The notes under the pieces were generated by a model, which was not told where the DNA came from, made no database searches, and saw only the letters and a list, made by a program, of their open reading frames with translations. The position numbers and the translations under genes are program-made. From assembly GCF_000719115.1 (NCBI RefSeq), contig NZ_JOEA01000001.1, positions 310,001-374,000 of the forward strand: a stretch of DNA of 64,000 nucleotides. The letters are read 5' to 3'. The DNA comes from Lentzea albidocapillata (GTDB taxonomy: Bacteria > Actinomycetota > Actinomycetes > Mycobacteriales > Pseudonocardiaceae). Below are positions 54,138-63,078 of this stretch, piece by piece (the stretch's first letter is position 1; every line of letters starts with the position of its first letter).

Positions 54138-54958
54138 CGCCCTGCCTCCTTGACTGCCGTGTCGAAATCGGGGCCGCACCAGGCCCCGCCCACGTACTTC
54201 GCCGCGGGTGACGAGGGGTCGAGCTCACCGTGCTGCTCCAGCACGGCGGCCGCGTACTCCTCGGAGTCGTCCTGCGGCTCGTAACCCAGCGCGCGGGCCT
54301 CGTCCAGCGAGAACCAGCCGCGCTTGTTGCCGGAAACGCCCCACACGACCCGGAATCCCGGTGACGGAGCGGAAAGACACGCCTCGAACAGGCGCGCGCC
54401 GTCGTCCGGTGACATCCACGTCGACAACATTCGCACGTCACGCGGCTTCTCGAAACACGAGCCGATGCGGATCGCGATCACGTCCATGCCGTAGCGATCG
54501 GCGTACAGCGATCCCAACGCCTCCAGCGCCACCTTGGACACGCCGTAGTAGGTGTCCGGGCGTGGGAACGCGTAGTCGCCCGCCTCACCGTCGGCCCGCT
54601 CCAGGTAGCCGACGGCGTGGTTCGAGCTGGCCAGGACGACACGGCGGACGCCGCAACGCCGCGCGGCCTCCAGCAGCGTGTGCGTGCCGTCGATGTTGAC
54701 GCGCAGGATCTTGTCCCACGACTCCTCGAGGCTGTGACCACCGAGGTGGATCACCGCGTCGACGTCCTTCATCGCGGCTTCCATCGCGGCCATGTCGGTC
54801 ACCGACGCCTCGACGAGCTCGACGTTCTCGCCGTCGGCGGCCGCGGGCAGTTCCGCGATGTCCAGCAGCCTCAGGACGCGGCCCTCAGTGGCGAGGCGGG
54901 TGCGCATGAGCGTGCCCACCCCGCCGCCGGCGCCGGTGATCAGGATGCGTGCGGTCAC
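54134..54958 (-). CDS. udh: uronate dehydrogenase
   Basis: Short-chain epimerase-like enzyme that oxidises glucuronate or galacturonate to the aldaro-lactone with NAD+. 274 residues: ILITGAGGGVGTLMR, LASSNHAVGY, TYYGVSKVALE (catalytic Tyr/Lys), and RIGSCFEKPRDVRMLSTW, which is characteristic of Udh. GTG 54958 is chosen for its GGAGGGG site; TTG 54997 would add 13 residues. It precedes the aldehyde dehydrogenase and follows the IclR regulator on the same strand. Confidence 0.9.
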   Translation of the reverse strand: MTARILITGAGGGVGTLMRTRLATEGRVLRLLDIAELPAAADGENVELVEASVTDMAAMEAAMKDVDAVIHLGGHSLEESWDKILRVNIDGTHTLLEAARRCGVRRVVLASSNHAVGYLERADGEAGDYAFPRPDTYYGVSKVALEALGSLYADRYGMDVIAIRIGSCFEKPRDVRMLSTWMSPDDGARLFEACLSAPSPGFRVVWGVSGNKRGWFSLDEARALGYEPQDDSEEYAAAVLEQHGELDPSSPAAKYVGGAWCGPDFDTAVKEAGR

Positions 54959-55000
54959 GGGTTGGACCCCTCCGTCTTGTTCAGGTGTTTCCGTCAAAGC

Positions 55001-55789
55001 TCAGCGACCGAACTGGCGGAGGAGCTCGGTGATCGTCCGGGCGGCGTCGAGCAGGGCCGAGATGACCTGCCGCTCGTGCTCCGGAGTCAGTCTGCCCAGC
55101 GGGACCGAGCAACTCATGGCGTCCAGCACGGGATTGCGGTACGGCAGCGCCACCGCGAAACAGCCCAGGCCGGGCGTATTCTCCTCGCGTTCGTGGGCGT
55201 ACCCGACGTTGCGGAACCCGGCGAGCTGCTCGTGCAACGCCGCCCGATCGATCACGGTTTTCGGGGTCAGCGGCGCCAGGTCATGGGGGAGGATCAGGTC
55301 GACCTCCTCCGGCGTGCGCGTCGAGAGCACGGCCTTGCCCAGCGACGTCGAGTGCGCGGGCAGCCGGCGGCCGACGCGCGAGACGACGCGCAGGTGGTGC
55401 TCGGACTCGCGGCTCGCCAGGTAGACGACGTCCGCGCCGTCCAAACGGGCAAGGTGGACGGTCTCGTTGATGTCCTGGCGGACCTGTTCCATCACGCGGA
55501 TCGCGGCCCGCACGACCGGGTCGTGGTCCAAATAGGACGTACCGACGAGCAGTGCGCGCACGCCGATGCCGTACGTGCCCCTGTCCGAGTCGACCTCCAC
55601 CCAGCCACGTGCCACGAGCGTCTGCAACAGCATGTAGAGGCTGGACTTGGGATAGCTGAGCTCGCGGTGCAGCTCCGTGAGCGTCAGCCTGCGGTCTGAC
55701 GCGGACAGCACTTCAAGCAGCTCCACCGTGCGGTCGGCGGACTTCACCGCACCCGGACGAACTGTGCCCTTGTCGATCGGCGACGCCAC
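55001..55789 (-). CDS. IclR-family regulator of the uronate cluster
   Basis: 262 residues with an N-terminal winged helix (LTLTELHRELSYPKSSLYML) and a C-terminal effector domain (PAHSTSLGKAVLSTRTPEEV, VGYAHEREENTPGLGCFAVAL). It lies at the head of the leftward udh operon and opposite the ABC importer, so it can control both arms. The likely inducer is a uronate, aldarate or keto-deoxy-glucarate. GTG start with GAGGAGGCCAG upstream. Confidence 0.92.
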   Translation of the reverse strand: MASPIDKGTVRPGAVKSADRTVELLEVLSASDRRLTLTELHRELSYPKSSLYMLLQTLVARGWVEVDSDRGTYGIGVRALLVGTSYLDHDPVVRAAIRVMEQVRQDINETVHLARLDGADVVYLASRESEHHLRVVSRVGRRLPAHSTSLGKAVLSTRTPEEVDLILPHDLAPLTPKTVIDRAALHEQLAGFRNVGYAHEREENTPGLGCFAVALPYRNPVLDAMSCSVPLGRLTPEHERQVISALLDAARTITELLRQFGR

Positions 55790-55810
55790 CTGGCCTCCTC
55801 GTAACAGGAA

Positions 55811-55897
55811 AGCAACTTGCCCTTGACACGTTGCTGTGCCGATTCTTACAGTCCTGCACCAGGTTCACAAGTACGACCCAGGTTCATGTATCTGAAC
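55811..55897. promoter_or_regulatory. divergent control region of the uronate cluster
   Basis: TTGACA (55823-55828), 18 bases, TACAGT (55847-55852) drives the importer. AGCAAC (55811-55816) and GTTGCT (55830-55835) form an inverted repeat across the -35. CCAGGTTCA occurs twice (55859-55867, 55878-55886), and GTTCA-N6-TGAAC spans 55882-55897. These are candidate IclR operators. Confidence 0.55.
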
Positions 55898-55913
55898 ACG
55901 AAGGGCTCCGACG

Positions 55914-57233
55914 ATGCGCCGTAGAACTGCCACAACACTTGCCACGCTGGGCGTGGCCGCGCTGCTCGCGGGTTGCAGCAGCGGTGGCACCACGGCCGCA
56001 TCGAGCAAAGACCCGAACAAGCCCCTCGAGGTGTGGACCCGCTCGACGGAGGCAACCGCGAAGGTCTACGAGAAGATCTTCAAGTCGTTCACCGAGAAGA
56101 CCGGTGTGCAGGTCGACTACAAGCCGATCTTCAACGACTTCGACAAGCAGGTGCAGCAGCGCGCCGCGTCGAAGGACCTCCCCGACGTCGTCATCACCGA
56201 CACCGGTTCGCTCGGCAACTTCGTCAAGCAGGGCTGGACGACCGAGGTCAGCAAGAACGACATCGCGGGCAGCGGCGACATCGTCGACCGCGCGTGGAAC
56301 AACGGGAAGGGCGCGGACGGCAAGTTCTACGCCATTCCCTACTCCACCCAGGCGATGGTCACGCTGATCCGCAAGGACTGGCGCGAGAAGCTCGGCAAGC
56401 CGATCCCCACCACGTGGGAGGAGCTCGACGACCTCGCGAGGGCCTTCACCCGCGAGGACCCCGACGGCAACGGGCAGAACGACACCTACGGCATGCTCGT
56501 GCCGGGCACGACCGACCGCGGCTACCTCGGCTGGTGGGCGGCCAGCTACATCTGGCAGGGCGGCGGCGACATCCTCGAGGACGAGGGCGACGGCAAGTTC
56601 CGCGTCGGCATCGACTCGCCGGAGTCGACCAAGGCCGTCGAACGGCTGCGCAAGCTCTTCTGCGAGGACAAGGTCATGCAGCCCGGCTCGCTGACCCTCG
56701 GCACGAACGACGCGCACCCGCTGTTCGAGTCGGGCAAGAGCGGCATCTACCTCACCGGCCCGTACATGATCGGCCGCTTCGACAAGTCGCTCGGCAAGGA
56801 CAAGTACGAGGTCGTCGCGTCCCCGAAGGGTCCGGCCGGCGCCACGGTGCTCGGTGAGGGCGAGAACATCTACCAGATGGCCGGCTCCGCCAAGACCGCC
56901 GACCAGAAGAAGCTCGCCGAGTACCTGATCACGCCCGAGGCGCAGCAGGCCGGCATGAAGGGTGACCCGCAGCCGGTCGTCCGCCTCCCCGTCAACAAGA
57001 CCGTCGACGTCAACGCGACGTACAAGGACCCGCGCTGGGCGACCGTGGCGGGCGTGTACTCCAGCGAGGCCCGGCCGTTCCCCAGCGTTCCGAACTTCGC
57101 GCCGTTCCGGCAGAAGACCTCGGAGACCCTGAACTCCATCTTCGCGAAGTGCCCCGCTGACTCCTCGGCCGAGCTGAAGACGCTCGCGGAAGCGCTCAAG
57201 AAGGAACTCGAGAACCAGAAGGCGTCGAAGTGA
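55914..57233 (+). CDS. ABC sugar transporter substrate-binding lipoprotein
   Basis: 439 residues of the family 1 solute-binding type, with lipobox LLAGCSSGG (Cys21). Typical segments: SFTEKTGVQVDYKPIF, DLPDVVITDTGSLGNFV, YAIPYSTQAMVTLIRKDW and the C-terminal FPSVPNFAPFRQKTSETLN. From context it should bind a uronate, aldarate or pectin/glucuronan oligomer. The stop overlaps the start of the first permease gene (GTGA). Confidence 0.92.
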   Translation: MRRRTATTLATLGVAALLAGCSSGGTTAASSKDPNKPLEVWTRSTEATAKVYEKIFKSFTEKTGVQVDYKPIFNDFDKQVQQRAASKDLPDVVITDTGSLGNFVKQGWTTEVSKNDIAGSGDIVDRAWNNGKGADGKFYAIPYSTQAMVTLIRKDWREKLGKPIPTTWEELDDLARAFTREDPDGNGQNDTYGMLVPGTTDRGYLGWWAASYIWQGGGDILEDEGDGKFRVGIDSPESTKAVERLRKLFCEDKVMQPGSLTLGTNDAHPLFESGKSGIYLTGPYMIGRFDKSLGKDKYEVVASPKGPAGATVLGEGENIYQMAGSAKTADQKKLAEYLITPEAQQAGMKGDPQPVVRLPVNKTVDVNATYKDPRWATVAGVYSSEARPFPSVPNFAPFRQKTSETLNSIFAKCPADSSAELKTLAEALKKELENQKASK

Positions 57234-58201
57234 CCGCTGTTCAATCACTCGGCGACACCCAAGACGTGGGCTCGACGGCTAGTGGCGGCGGTGCCGTCGA
57301 AACCCACCCCGTGAGGCGACGCCGCCGGCGTCGCCTCACGGGAGCCACTTTCATCCCGTGGCTCTTTCTCTTCCCCGCCGCGCTGATCTTCCTGGTCTTC
57401 AAGTTCATCCCGATGGCAGAGGGCATCCGGCTCTCGCTGTTCGAGGTCCGGCCGTTCCTCGGCGACATCTTCGTCGGCTTCAAGAACTACGCGACGATCC
57501 TGCAGGACGAGAAGTTCCTGACCGCCAGCTGGCACACCCTCGTGCTGGCCGGCGGTCAGACGGTCGGCGCGATGGTGATCGGCTTCTTCCTGGCGTTGCT
57601 GCTGGAAGGCCACACCAAGTCGTTGTGGTTCGTGCGGTCCGCGGTGTTCCTGCCCGTCGTGGCGGCCACCGCGGTCATCGGTGAGATCTGGCGGTTGTTC
57701 TTCTACCCGGCGCCCGAAGGCTTCCTCAACGAGCTCATCTCGTGGGTCGGCCTCGGGCCCTGGGAGTACATCCACAGCACGGACACCTCGCTGGTGTCGG
57801 TCATGTTCGTCAGCATCTGGAAGCACGCGCCGTACGACATGGTGCTGATCCTCGCCGGGCTCGCGGGCATCGACCGCCAGCAGTACGAGGCCGCCGCGAT
57901 CGACGGCGCCACGACGCGGCAGCGGATCTGGAACGTCACGCTTCCCGCGCTGCGGCCCGTCATCACGATCCTGCTGACGCTGGCGGCGATCCGCGGCCTG
58001 CGCGTCTTCACCGAGGTGTACGTGCTCACCGGCGGTGGTCCCGCCGGGTCGACCGACGTGTGGATGACCCGCGTCTACACCACGGCGTTCGAGCAGTCCG
58101 AAGCCGGACTCGCATCCGCTGGTTCCGTGCTCTTGTTCCTGGTTACCTTGATTTTGACGGTCAGCGTGCAGTGGTACCGCCGGTGGAAGGAGGCGCGATG
58201 A
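57230..58201 (+). CDS. ABC sugar transporter permease 1
   Basis: 323 residues, MalF-like with six membrane helices after an Arg-rich cytoplasmic N-terminus (RRRRRRRLTG). The EAA loop that meets the ATPase is YEAAAIDGATTRQRIWNVTLP. Four-base overlaps on both sides show tight coupling. No ATPase gene lies in the cluster; as in many actinobacteria, a shared MsiK-type ATPase elsewhere probably energises it. Confidence 0.93.
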   Translation: MTAVQSLGDTQDVGSTASGGGAVETHPVRRRRRRRLTGATFIPWLFLFPAALIFLVFKFIPMAEGIRLSLFEVRPFLGDIFVGFKNYATILQDEKFLTASWHTLVLAGGQTVGAMVIGFFLALLLEGHTKSLWFVRSAVFLPVVAATAVIGEIWRLFFYPAPEGFLNELISWVGLGPWEYIHSTDTSLVSVMFVSIWKHAPYDMVLILAGLAGIDRQQYEAAAIDGATTRQRIWNVTLPALRPVITILLTLAAIRGLRVFTEVYVLTGGGPAGSTDVWMTRVYTTAFEQSEAGLASAGSVLLFLVTLILTVSVQWYRRWKEAR

Positions 58202-59076
58202 GCGTCAACTCAAGTCGCTTCGACAGTGCCATCGGCTGGTCCGCCCGCCCGGACGCGTGGGTCAGCAGGGGCATCCGGTTCCTTTTCAGCGCCCTCGCTG
58301 TAATCCTTTTCTGTGGTCCACTGCTGGTCATCTTCTCCGGCGCGTTCGACCACAACCCGGACCCGACCAAGCTGTCGGTGATCCCGGAGAACCCGTCGCT
58401 GATCAACTTCCAGGTCGCGGCGGAGAACAAGATCTGGCACTACCTGATGAACTCGTTGATCATCGCCGGTGGTGCGCTGCTGCTGCAGCTGTCGGTGAGC
58501 GTTTTCGCCGCATACGCGTTGGCGCGCAAGAAGTTCCGCGGTCAGGCCATCGCCCTGTTGGTCATTCTCGCCACGATGATGTTGCCTGAGGAGGTCATCG
58601 CGATCCCGCTGTCGCTGGTGATCGGAGACCTGCCTCTGGTGCACGTGAGTCTCAAGGGCACCCTGCTCGGCGTCATCCTCCCGTTGGGGGCTTGGGGTTT
58701 CTCCATCTTCGTCATGACGGAGTTCATGAAGGAGATCCCCAACGAACTGGAGGAGGCGGCCAAAGTGGACGGTGCCGGAGAGCTGCGCCTCTTCGCGCAG
58801 ATCATTCTCCCGCTGTGCAAGCCCGCGCTCGGCGTCATCGCCGTGTTCGGCTTCAACATGATTTGGGAGCAGTACCTGCTCCCCCTGATCGTCGCCGCTG
58901 ACCCCTCCGATTACACGCTCACGGTCGCACTCCTCGCGCTTCGATCCGACGACATGGTCGGAACGGGCATCGTGCTGGCCGGTGCGTTGCTGGCGCTGGT
59001 ACCGAGCTTGGTCGTGTACCTGTCGCTGCAGAAGTCCTTCCTGCGTGGGATCACCACCGGAGCGATCAAGGGATGA
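58198..59076 (+). CDS. ABC sugar transporter permease 2
   Basis: 292 residues, MalG-like, with six membrane helices and the EAA loop NELEEAAKVDGAGELRLFAQ. The ATG at 58198 overlaps the previous stop (ATGA) and has AAGGAGG upstream; the much longer open frame upstream is a shadow of permease 1. The stop overlaps the dehydratase start (ATGA). Confidence 0.93.
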   Translation: MSVNSSRFDSAIGWSARPDAWVSRGIRFLFSALAVILFCGPLLVIFSGAFDHNPDPTKLSVIPENPSLINFQVAAENKIWHYLMNSLIIAGGALLLQLSVSVFAAYALARKKFRGQAIALLVILATMMLPEEVIAIPLSLVIGDLPLVHVSLKGTLLGVILPLGAWGFSIFVMTEFMKEIPNELEEAAKVDGAGELRLFAQIILPLCKPALGVIAVFGFNMIWEQYLLPLIVAADPSDYTLTVALLALRSDDMVGTGIVLAGALLALVPSLVVYLSLQKSFLRGITTGAIKG

Positions 59077-59987
59077 GTCTGGTTATGCAACTCGATGGTG
59101 TGCTGTTCTTTCCGGTGACTCCGTTCGACAGCGAGGGGAACATCGCGTACGACGTGCTCGCCGAGCACGTCAAGCACGGTGTCTCCGCCGGGCCGGGCGC
59201 GGTGTTCGCCGCCTGCGGCACGGGCGAGTTCCACGCGTTGGAACTGGGCGAGTTCGAGCGCGCGGTGGCGGTCGCGGTCGAGGCGACCGCGGGCAAGGTG
59301 CCGGTGTTCGCCGGAGCGGGCGGTTCGGTCGCGGCGACCAAGCAGTTCGTGCAGGCGGCGGAACGCGCCGGTGCCAACGGCATCCTGCTGCTGCCGCCGT
59401 ACCTGGTGTCCAACCCGGCCGCCGGTCTCCTGCGGTACGTGGCCGAGGTCGCCGGTGCCACCGAACTGCCGATCATCGTGTACCAGCGCAACAACGCGCG
59501 GTTCACGCCGGAGACCGCGATCGAGGTCGCGCGCATCCCGAACGTCGTGGGCCTGAAGGACGGCCTCGGCGACCTCGACCAGATGCAGCGGATCGTGCTG
59601 TCCGTCCGTGCCAACGTTGACAAGCCGTTCCAGTTCTTCAACGGCCTGCCGACCGCGGAGATGACGCAGCTCGCGTACCGGGCCATCGGCGTCGAGCTCT
59701 ACTCGTCGGCGGTGTTCTGCTTCGCGCCGGAGATCTCGCTCGGCTTCTACAACGCCGTGCAGTCCGGCGACACCGAGCTCGTGAACCGGTTCCTCTTCGA
59801 GTTCTACAAGCCACTGGTCGAGCTGCGCGACAAGGTTCCCGGCTACGCGGTCTCCCTGGTGAAGGCCGCGGTGCGCGCGAACGGTCTCGAGGTCGGCGGC
59901 GTGCGGCCGCCGTTGATCGACCCGCTCGACGAGCACGTGGCCGCTCTCGACAAGATCATCGCCGCGGGCAAGGCCCTGCTGAGCTGA
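59073..59987 (+). CDS. kdgD: 5-dehydro-4-deoxyglucarate dehydratase
   Basis: Converts 5-dehydro-4-deoxy-glucarate to 2,5-dioxopentanoate with loss of water and CO2. 304 residues of the dihydrodipicolinate synthase class I aldolase family: FFPVTPFDSEG, ACGTGEFHALELGE, YQRNNARF and the Schiff-base Lys in VVGLKDGLGD (about 162). The Y-Q-R-N-N segment separates it from true DapA. It is four bases inside the permease gene end. Confidence 0.92.
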   Translation: MSLVMQLDGVLFFPVTPFDSEGNIAYDVLAEHVKHGVSAGPGAVFAACGTGEFHALELGEFERAVAVAVEATAGKVPVFAGAGGSVAATKQFVQAAERAGANGILLLPPYLVSNPAAGLLRYVAEVAGATELPIIVYQRNNARFTPETAIEVARIPNVVGLKDGLGDLDQMQRIVLSVRANVDKPFQFFNGLPTAEMTQLAYRAIGVELYSSAVFCFAPEISLGFYNAVQSGDTELVNRFLFEFYKPLVELRDKVPGYAVSLVKAAVRANGLEVGGVRPPLIDPLDEHVAALDKIIAAGKALLS

Positions 59988-60000
59988 GAGGGCGTTCGGA

Positions 60001-61260
60001 ATGAAGATCACCGAGATTGTCCTGACACCGATCGCGTTCCGGGACCCGCCGCTGCTCAACTCGGCCGGCGTGCACGAGCCGTGGGCGCTGCGCACGATCG
60101 TCGAGGTGCACACCGACGAAGGTATTTCGGGACTGGGGGAGACCTACGGCGACCTCGGGCACCTGGAGCGCTCACGGTCCGTTGTGGACACTTTGATCGG
60201 CCTTGACGTCTTCGCGTTGAACGAGATGCACGCGCGGGTCGCCGCCGTGCTCGGCGGCAAGGCGGGGCCGGACAAGCACGGCCTGACCGGCAAGATCACG
60301 GCGGAGAGCACCGTCGACCGCGTGTACTCGCCGTTCGAGGTCGCGTGCCTGGACATCCAGGGCAAGGCGCTGGGACGCCCGGTGCACGACCTGCTGGGCG
60401 GCGCGGTCCGTTCCGCCGTGCCGTACTCGGCCTACCTGTTCTACAAGTGGGACGGGCACCCCGGCGCCGAGCCGGACGAGTGGGGCGAGGCTGTCGACCC
60501 CGCCGGCATCGTGGCCCAGGCCGCCAAGATGATCGAGCGGTACGGCTTCGGGTCGATCAAGCTCAAGGGCGGTGTCTTCCCTCCGGAGCAGGAGATCGAG
60601 GCGATCCGCGCTCTGCGCGAGGCGTTCCCGGACCGCCCGCTGCGGCTGGATCCGAATGCGGCCTGGTCGACGGCGACGTCGCTGAAGGTCGCGGCGGAGC
60701 TCGACGGCGTCCTGGAGTACCTGGAGGATCCGACGCCGGAGATCTCCGGGATGGCGGAGGTGGCCGCGAAGGCACCGATGCCGTTGGCCACCAACATGTG
60801 CGTGGTCGCGTTCGAGCACCTCAAGCCGTCCGTGGAACAGGACGCCGTGCAGGTGCTGCTGTCCGACCACCACTACTGGGGCGGACTGCAGCGGTCGCGT
60901 CAGCTGGGGATGATCTGCCAGACGTTCGGCATCGGCCTGTCGATGCACTCGAACTCGCACCTCGGCATCTCGCTGGCCGCGATGACGCACCTGGCCGCGG
61001 CGACGCCGAACCTGAACTACGCCTGCGACACGCACTACCCCTGGAACGCTCAGGACGAGGTCGTGGAACCGGGTGTGCTGTTCTTTGTGGATGGAGCGTT
61101 GCAGGTTCCCGTGACGCCGGGACTCGGTGTGTCGCTGGATCGTGACGCGTTGGCACGCATGGCCGAGAACTACGTTCGTTGCGGCATCACGGCTCGCGAC
61201 GACACGGGCTACATGCAGAAGTTCGACCCGAGTTACGAAAGGAAGCGCCCCCGGTGGTGA
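60001..61260 (+). CDS. gudD: glucarate dehydratase
   Basis: Enolase-superfamily enzyme that dehydrates D-glucarate (or a related aldarate) to 5-dehydro-4-deoxy-glucarate. 419 residues with the general base loop SIKLKGGVF (KxK), metal ligands in RLDPNAAW and EYLEDP, ATNMCVV and the His-Asn pair in SMHSNSHLGIS. Compared with E. coli GudD the active-site loops are conserved. It starts 13 bases after kdgD, with GAGAGGG upstream. Confidence 0.92.
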   Translation: MKITEIVLTPIAFRDPPLLNSAGVHEPWALRTIVEVHTDEGISGLGETYGDLGHLERSRSVVDTLIGLDVFALNEMHARVAAVLGGKAGPDKHGLTGKITAESTVDRVYSPFEVACLDIQGKALGRPVHDLLGGAVRSAVPYSAYLFYKWDGHPGAEPDEWGEAVDPAGIVAQAAKMIERYGFGSIKLKGGVFPPEQEIEAIRALREAFPDRPLRLDPNAAWSTATSLKVAAELDGVLEYLEDPTPEISGMAEVAAKAPMPLATNMCVVAFEHLKPSVEQDAVQVLLSDHHYWGGLQRSRQLGMICQTFGIGLSMHSNSHLGISLAAMTHLAAATPNLNYACDTHYPWNAQDEVVEPGVLFFVDGALQVPVTPGLGVSLDRDALARMAENYVRCGITARDDTGYMQKFDPSYERKRPRW

Positions 61261-62384
61261 AGTCGGTTGTCCACGCCTATCCGTGGGACCTGATCGGAGA
61301 CCCTGACGCCGTCGCGCGGTATCAGGACCTCGGGGTCGACGCGATCGCCCTCGCGGCGTCGTATCACACCGTGCGGGCCGCGACGCCGCTTCATCCGTCG
61401 CATCGGATGGTCGATGCGCGGCACGCGGCGTTCTACCTGCCGGTGCGTGAGTCGAACTACGGGCGCCTGGTGCCCGCCGAACCGTCCTGGGTGGACGGTT
61501 CGGACTCGTTCGGTGCCGCGGCGGCTCTGGTCCGTGCCGCCGGTCTGCCGGTGTACGCGTGGACCGTGCTGACGCACAACTCGCGCCTCGGTGACCTCCA
61601 CCCCGATGTGACCGTGGTGAACGCGTTCGGGGATCGCTACCCGTACGCGTTGTGCACCGCGCAGCCCGACGTCGTCGAGTACACGTCGGTGCTGGTGTCC
61701 GAGGTGCTGGAGCTCGGCGCGCCGGACGGGATCATCCTGGAGGCCTGCGGGCCGCTGGGGTTCTTCCACGGCGGGCACCACGAGAAGACCGACGGCACGG
61801 ACTGGAACGCGGTGCAGCAGAAGCTGTTGTCGCTGTGCTTCTGCTCTGCCTGCACCGCCCTGTACGCCGACCCGGATGCCCTGCGTGAAGCGGTCCGGGC
61901 CGGGGTCGATCGCGGGGCGTCCAGCGTCGAGGAGGCGCTGGGCGCGCTCGCGGAAGACGTTCAAGCGGTGCGCACCGGCGTGGTGCGGTCGTTGCGGCAG
62001 AGGCTGGTGTCGGAGATTCGCGCTGCCGCGCCCTCGATCCGGGTCGGCATGCACGTGACGGCGGACCCTTGGGGCACCGGGCCGTTCGCGACCGTGGCCG
62101 GTGGTGTCGACGCCGACGTCGATGTACTGACGACGATGTGCTGGCCCGGCCCGGAGATCGCTGTTCCCGGCATCGAGGCCCTTCGTGCTGCCGCCCCGGA
62201 CACGCGGATCGCCGCGTACGTGCTGGGGTTGCCGCCGAAACCGGCCGACGGTGCGGCGTTGTCGAAGGAGTGGCTCGCGTACCTGGACGCCGGCGTGGAG
62301 GAGTTCCACCTCTACCACGGTGGTCTCGCGTCCGCGGCACGGTTGGAAGCTTTGCGAGAGGCTGTAACCGCCGTCAGCCGCTAA
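61257..62384 (+). CDS. hypothetical protein of the uronate cluster (TIM-barrel-like)
   Basis: 375 residues, not a family I can name. It looks like an alpha/beta barrel: YPWDLIGDPDAVARYQDLGVDAIAL, LPVYAWTVLTHNSRLGDLHP, IILEACGPLGFFHGGHHEK and FHLYHGGLASAARLE. The repeated His/Glu-bearing strand ends resemble glycosyl hydrolase-like or alpha-galactosidase-like barrels. The cysteine pair CFCSAC may bind metal. The GTG overlaps the gudD stop (GTGA), so it is made with the pathway. Candidate roles are a lactonase or a glycoside hydrolase feeding the pathway; unproven. Confidence 0.75.
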   Translation: MKSVVHAYPWDLIGDPDAVARYQDLGVDAIALAASYHTVRAATPLHPSHRMVDARHAAFYLPVRESNYGRLVPAEPSWVDGSDSFGAAAALVRAAGLPVYAWTVLTHNSRLGDLHPDVTVVNAFGDRYPYALCTAQPDVVEYTSVLVSEVLELGAPDGIILEACGPLGFFHGGHHEKTDGTDWNAVQQKLLSLCFCSACTALYADPDALREAVRAGVDRGASSVEEALGALAEDVQAVRTGVVRSLRQRLVSEIRAAAPSIRVGMHVTADPWGTGPFATVAGGVDADVDVLTTMCWPGPEIAVPGIEALRAAAPDTRIAAYVLGLPPKPADGAALSKEWLAYLDAGVEEFHLYHGGLASAARLEALREAVTAVSR

Positions 62385-62385
62385 C

Positions 62386-62451
62386 TGTGAAGAGAAGTCC
62401 CTGAGAGAAGTTGCTGCAACCCGTTGTGAGCGCGGTTCCGTCCTCTTCACA
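62386..62451 (+). promoter_or_regulatory. inverted repeat ending on a lipoprotein start codon
   Basis: TGTGAAGAG (62386-62394) and CTCTTCACA (62443-62451) are exact complements, and the last A is the first base of the lipoprotein ATG. GTTGC-T-GCAAC lies inside (62411-62421). It could end the uronate transcript or mask the start. Confidence 0.4.
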
Positions 62452-62921
62452 TGAGGCACATAGGAACCGTAGTTGGCACTGGCGTCCTGCTGCTGGTCAT
62501 CTCGGCCTGTGGCAGCGCGCAGAACGCGGGCGCCGGAGCAGGTGGCGGTCAGGAGTTGCCGACCGCCACCTCGACCTCCGAGGTGCCCCCGAACGTCGCC
62601 CCCGGAGAAGTGCCGCCGGACGGCAAACCCGTGACGAAGCTCGACGCCAACGCGCTGCCGCCGGATCAGCCGCGCACCGCGTGGACGCAGGGTGACGGGA
62701 AGACCGTCGGAGTCGTGGCCCAAGAGGGCGGATGTGGCAAGGCGAGCGCGTCCGTGCTGGAGCAGAACGCTTCCACCGTGAAGATCGAACTGCTCGAGAC
62801 GCTGCCGCTGACCAAGGAGATGTGCACTATGGACATCCGCTTCCCTCCGTTGACGGTGCAGCTGTCCGAGCCCCTTGGTGAGCGCACGGTCGTGCTGACG
62901 TCGCGGCAGGAACAGAAGTAG
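62451..62921 (+). CDS. lipoprotein A of a paralogous pair
   Basis: 156 residues with lipobox LLVISACGS (Cys20), a Gly/Ala/Thr/Pro-rich linker and a C-terminal domain of about 75 residues holding two cysteines (GGCGKAS, EMCTMDIRFPPLTVQLSEPLG). The same domain ends the next gene's product. Function unknown. No strong ribosome site is seen before the ATG; the start is inside a possible hairpin. Confidence 0.78.
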   Translation: MRHIGTVVGTGVLLLVISACGSAQNAGAGAGGGQELPTATSTSEVPPNVAPGEVPPDGKPVTKLDANALPPDQPRTAWTQGDGKTVGVVAQEGGCGKASASVLEQNASTVKIELLETLPLTKEMCTMDIRFPPLTVQLSEPLGERTVVLTSRQEQK

Positions 62922-62939
62922 ACCTTCCTCCCCACGGTG

Positions 62940-62970
62940 CCCGGTCGGCATCTGCCCCGCCGGCCGGGCA
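62940..62970 (+). terminator. hairpin between the two lipoprotein genes
   Basis: GCCCGG and CCGGGC with inner GGC/GCC pairs, 18 bases after the first gene; no T run. GGGAC-N5-GTCCC (63044-63058) follows just before the second gene. Confidence 0.5.
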
Positions 62971-63078
62971 TCTCTACTTCCGGAGCTACTTCCGGTGGCT
63001 CGTCCGAGAACATTCGACCGGACAGGTCGCAGGACATTTAACAGGGACTTCTTGTCCCGGTTTGCGAGGATGGTGCGC

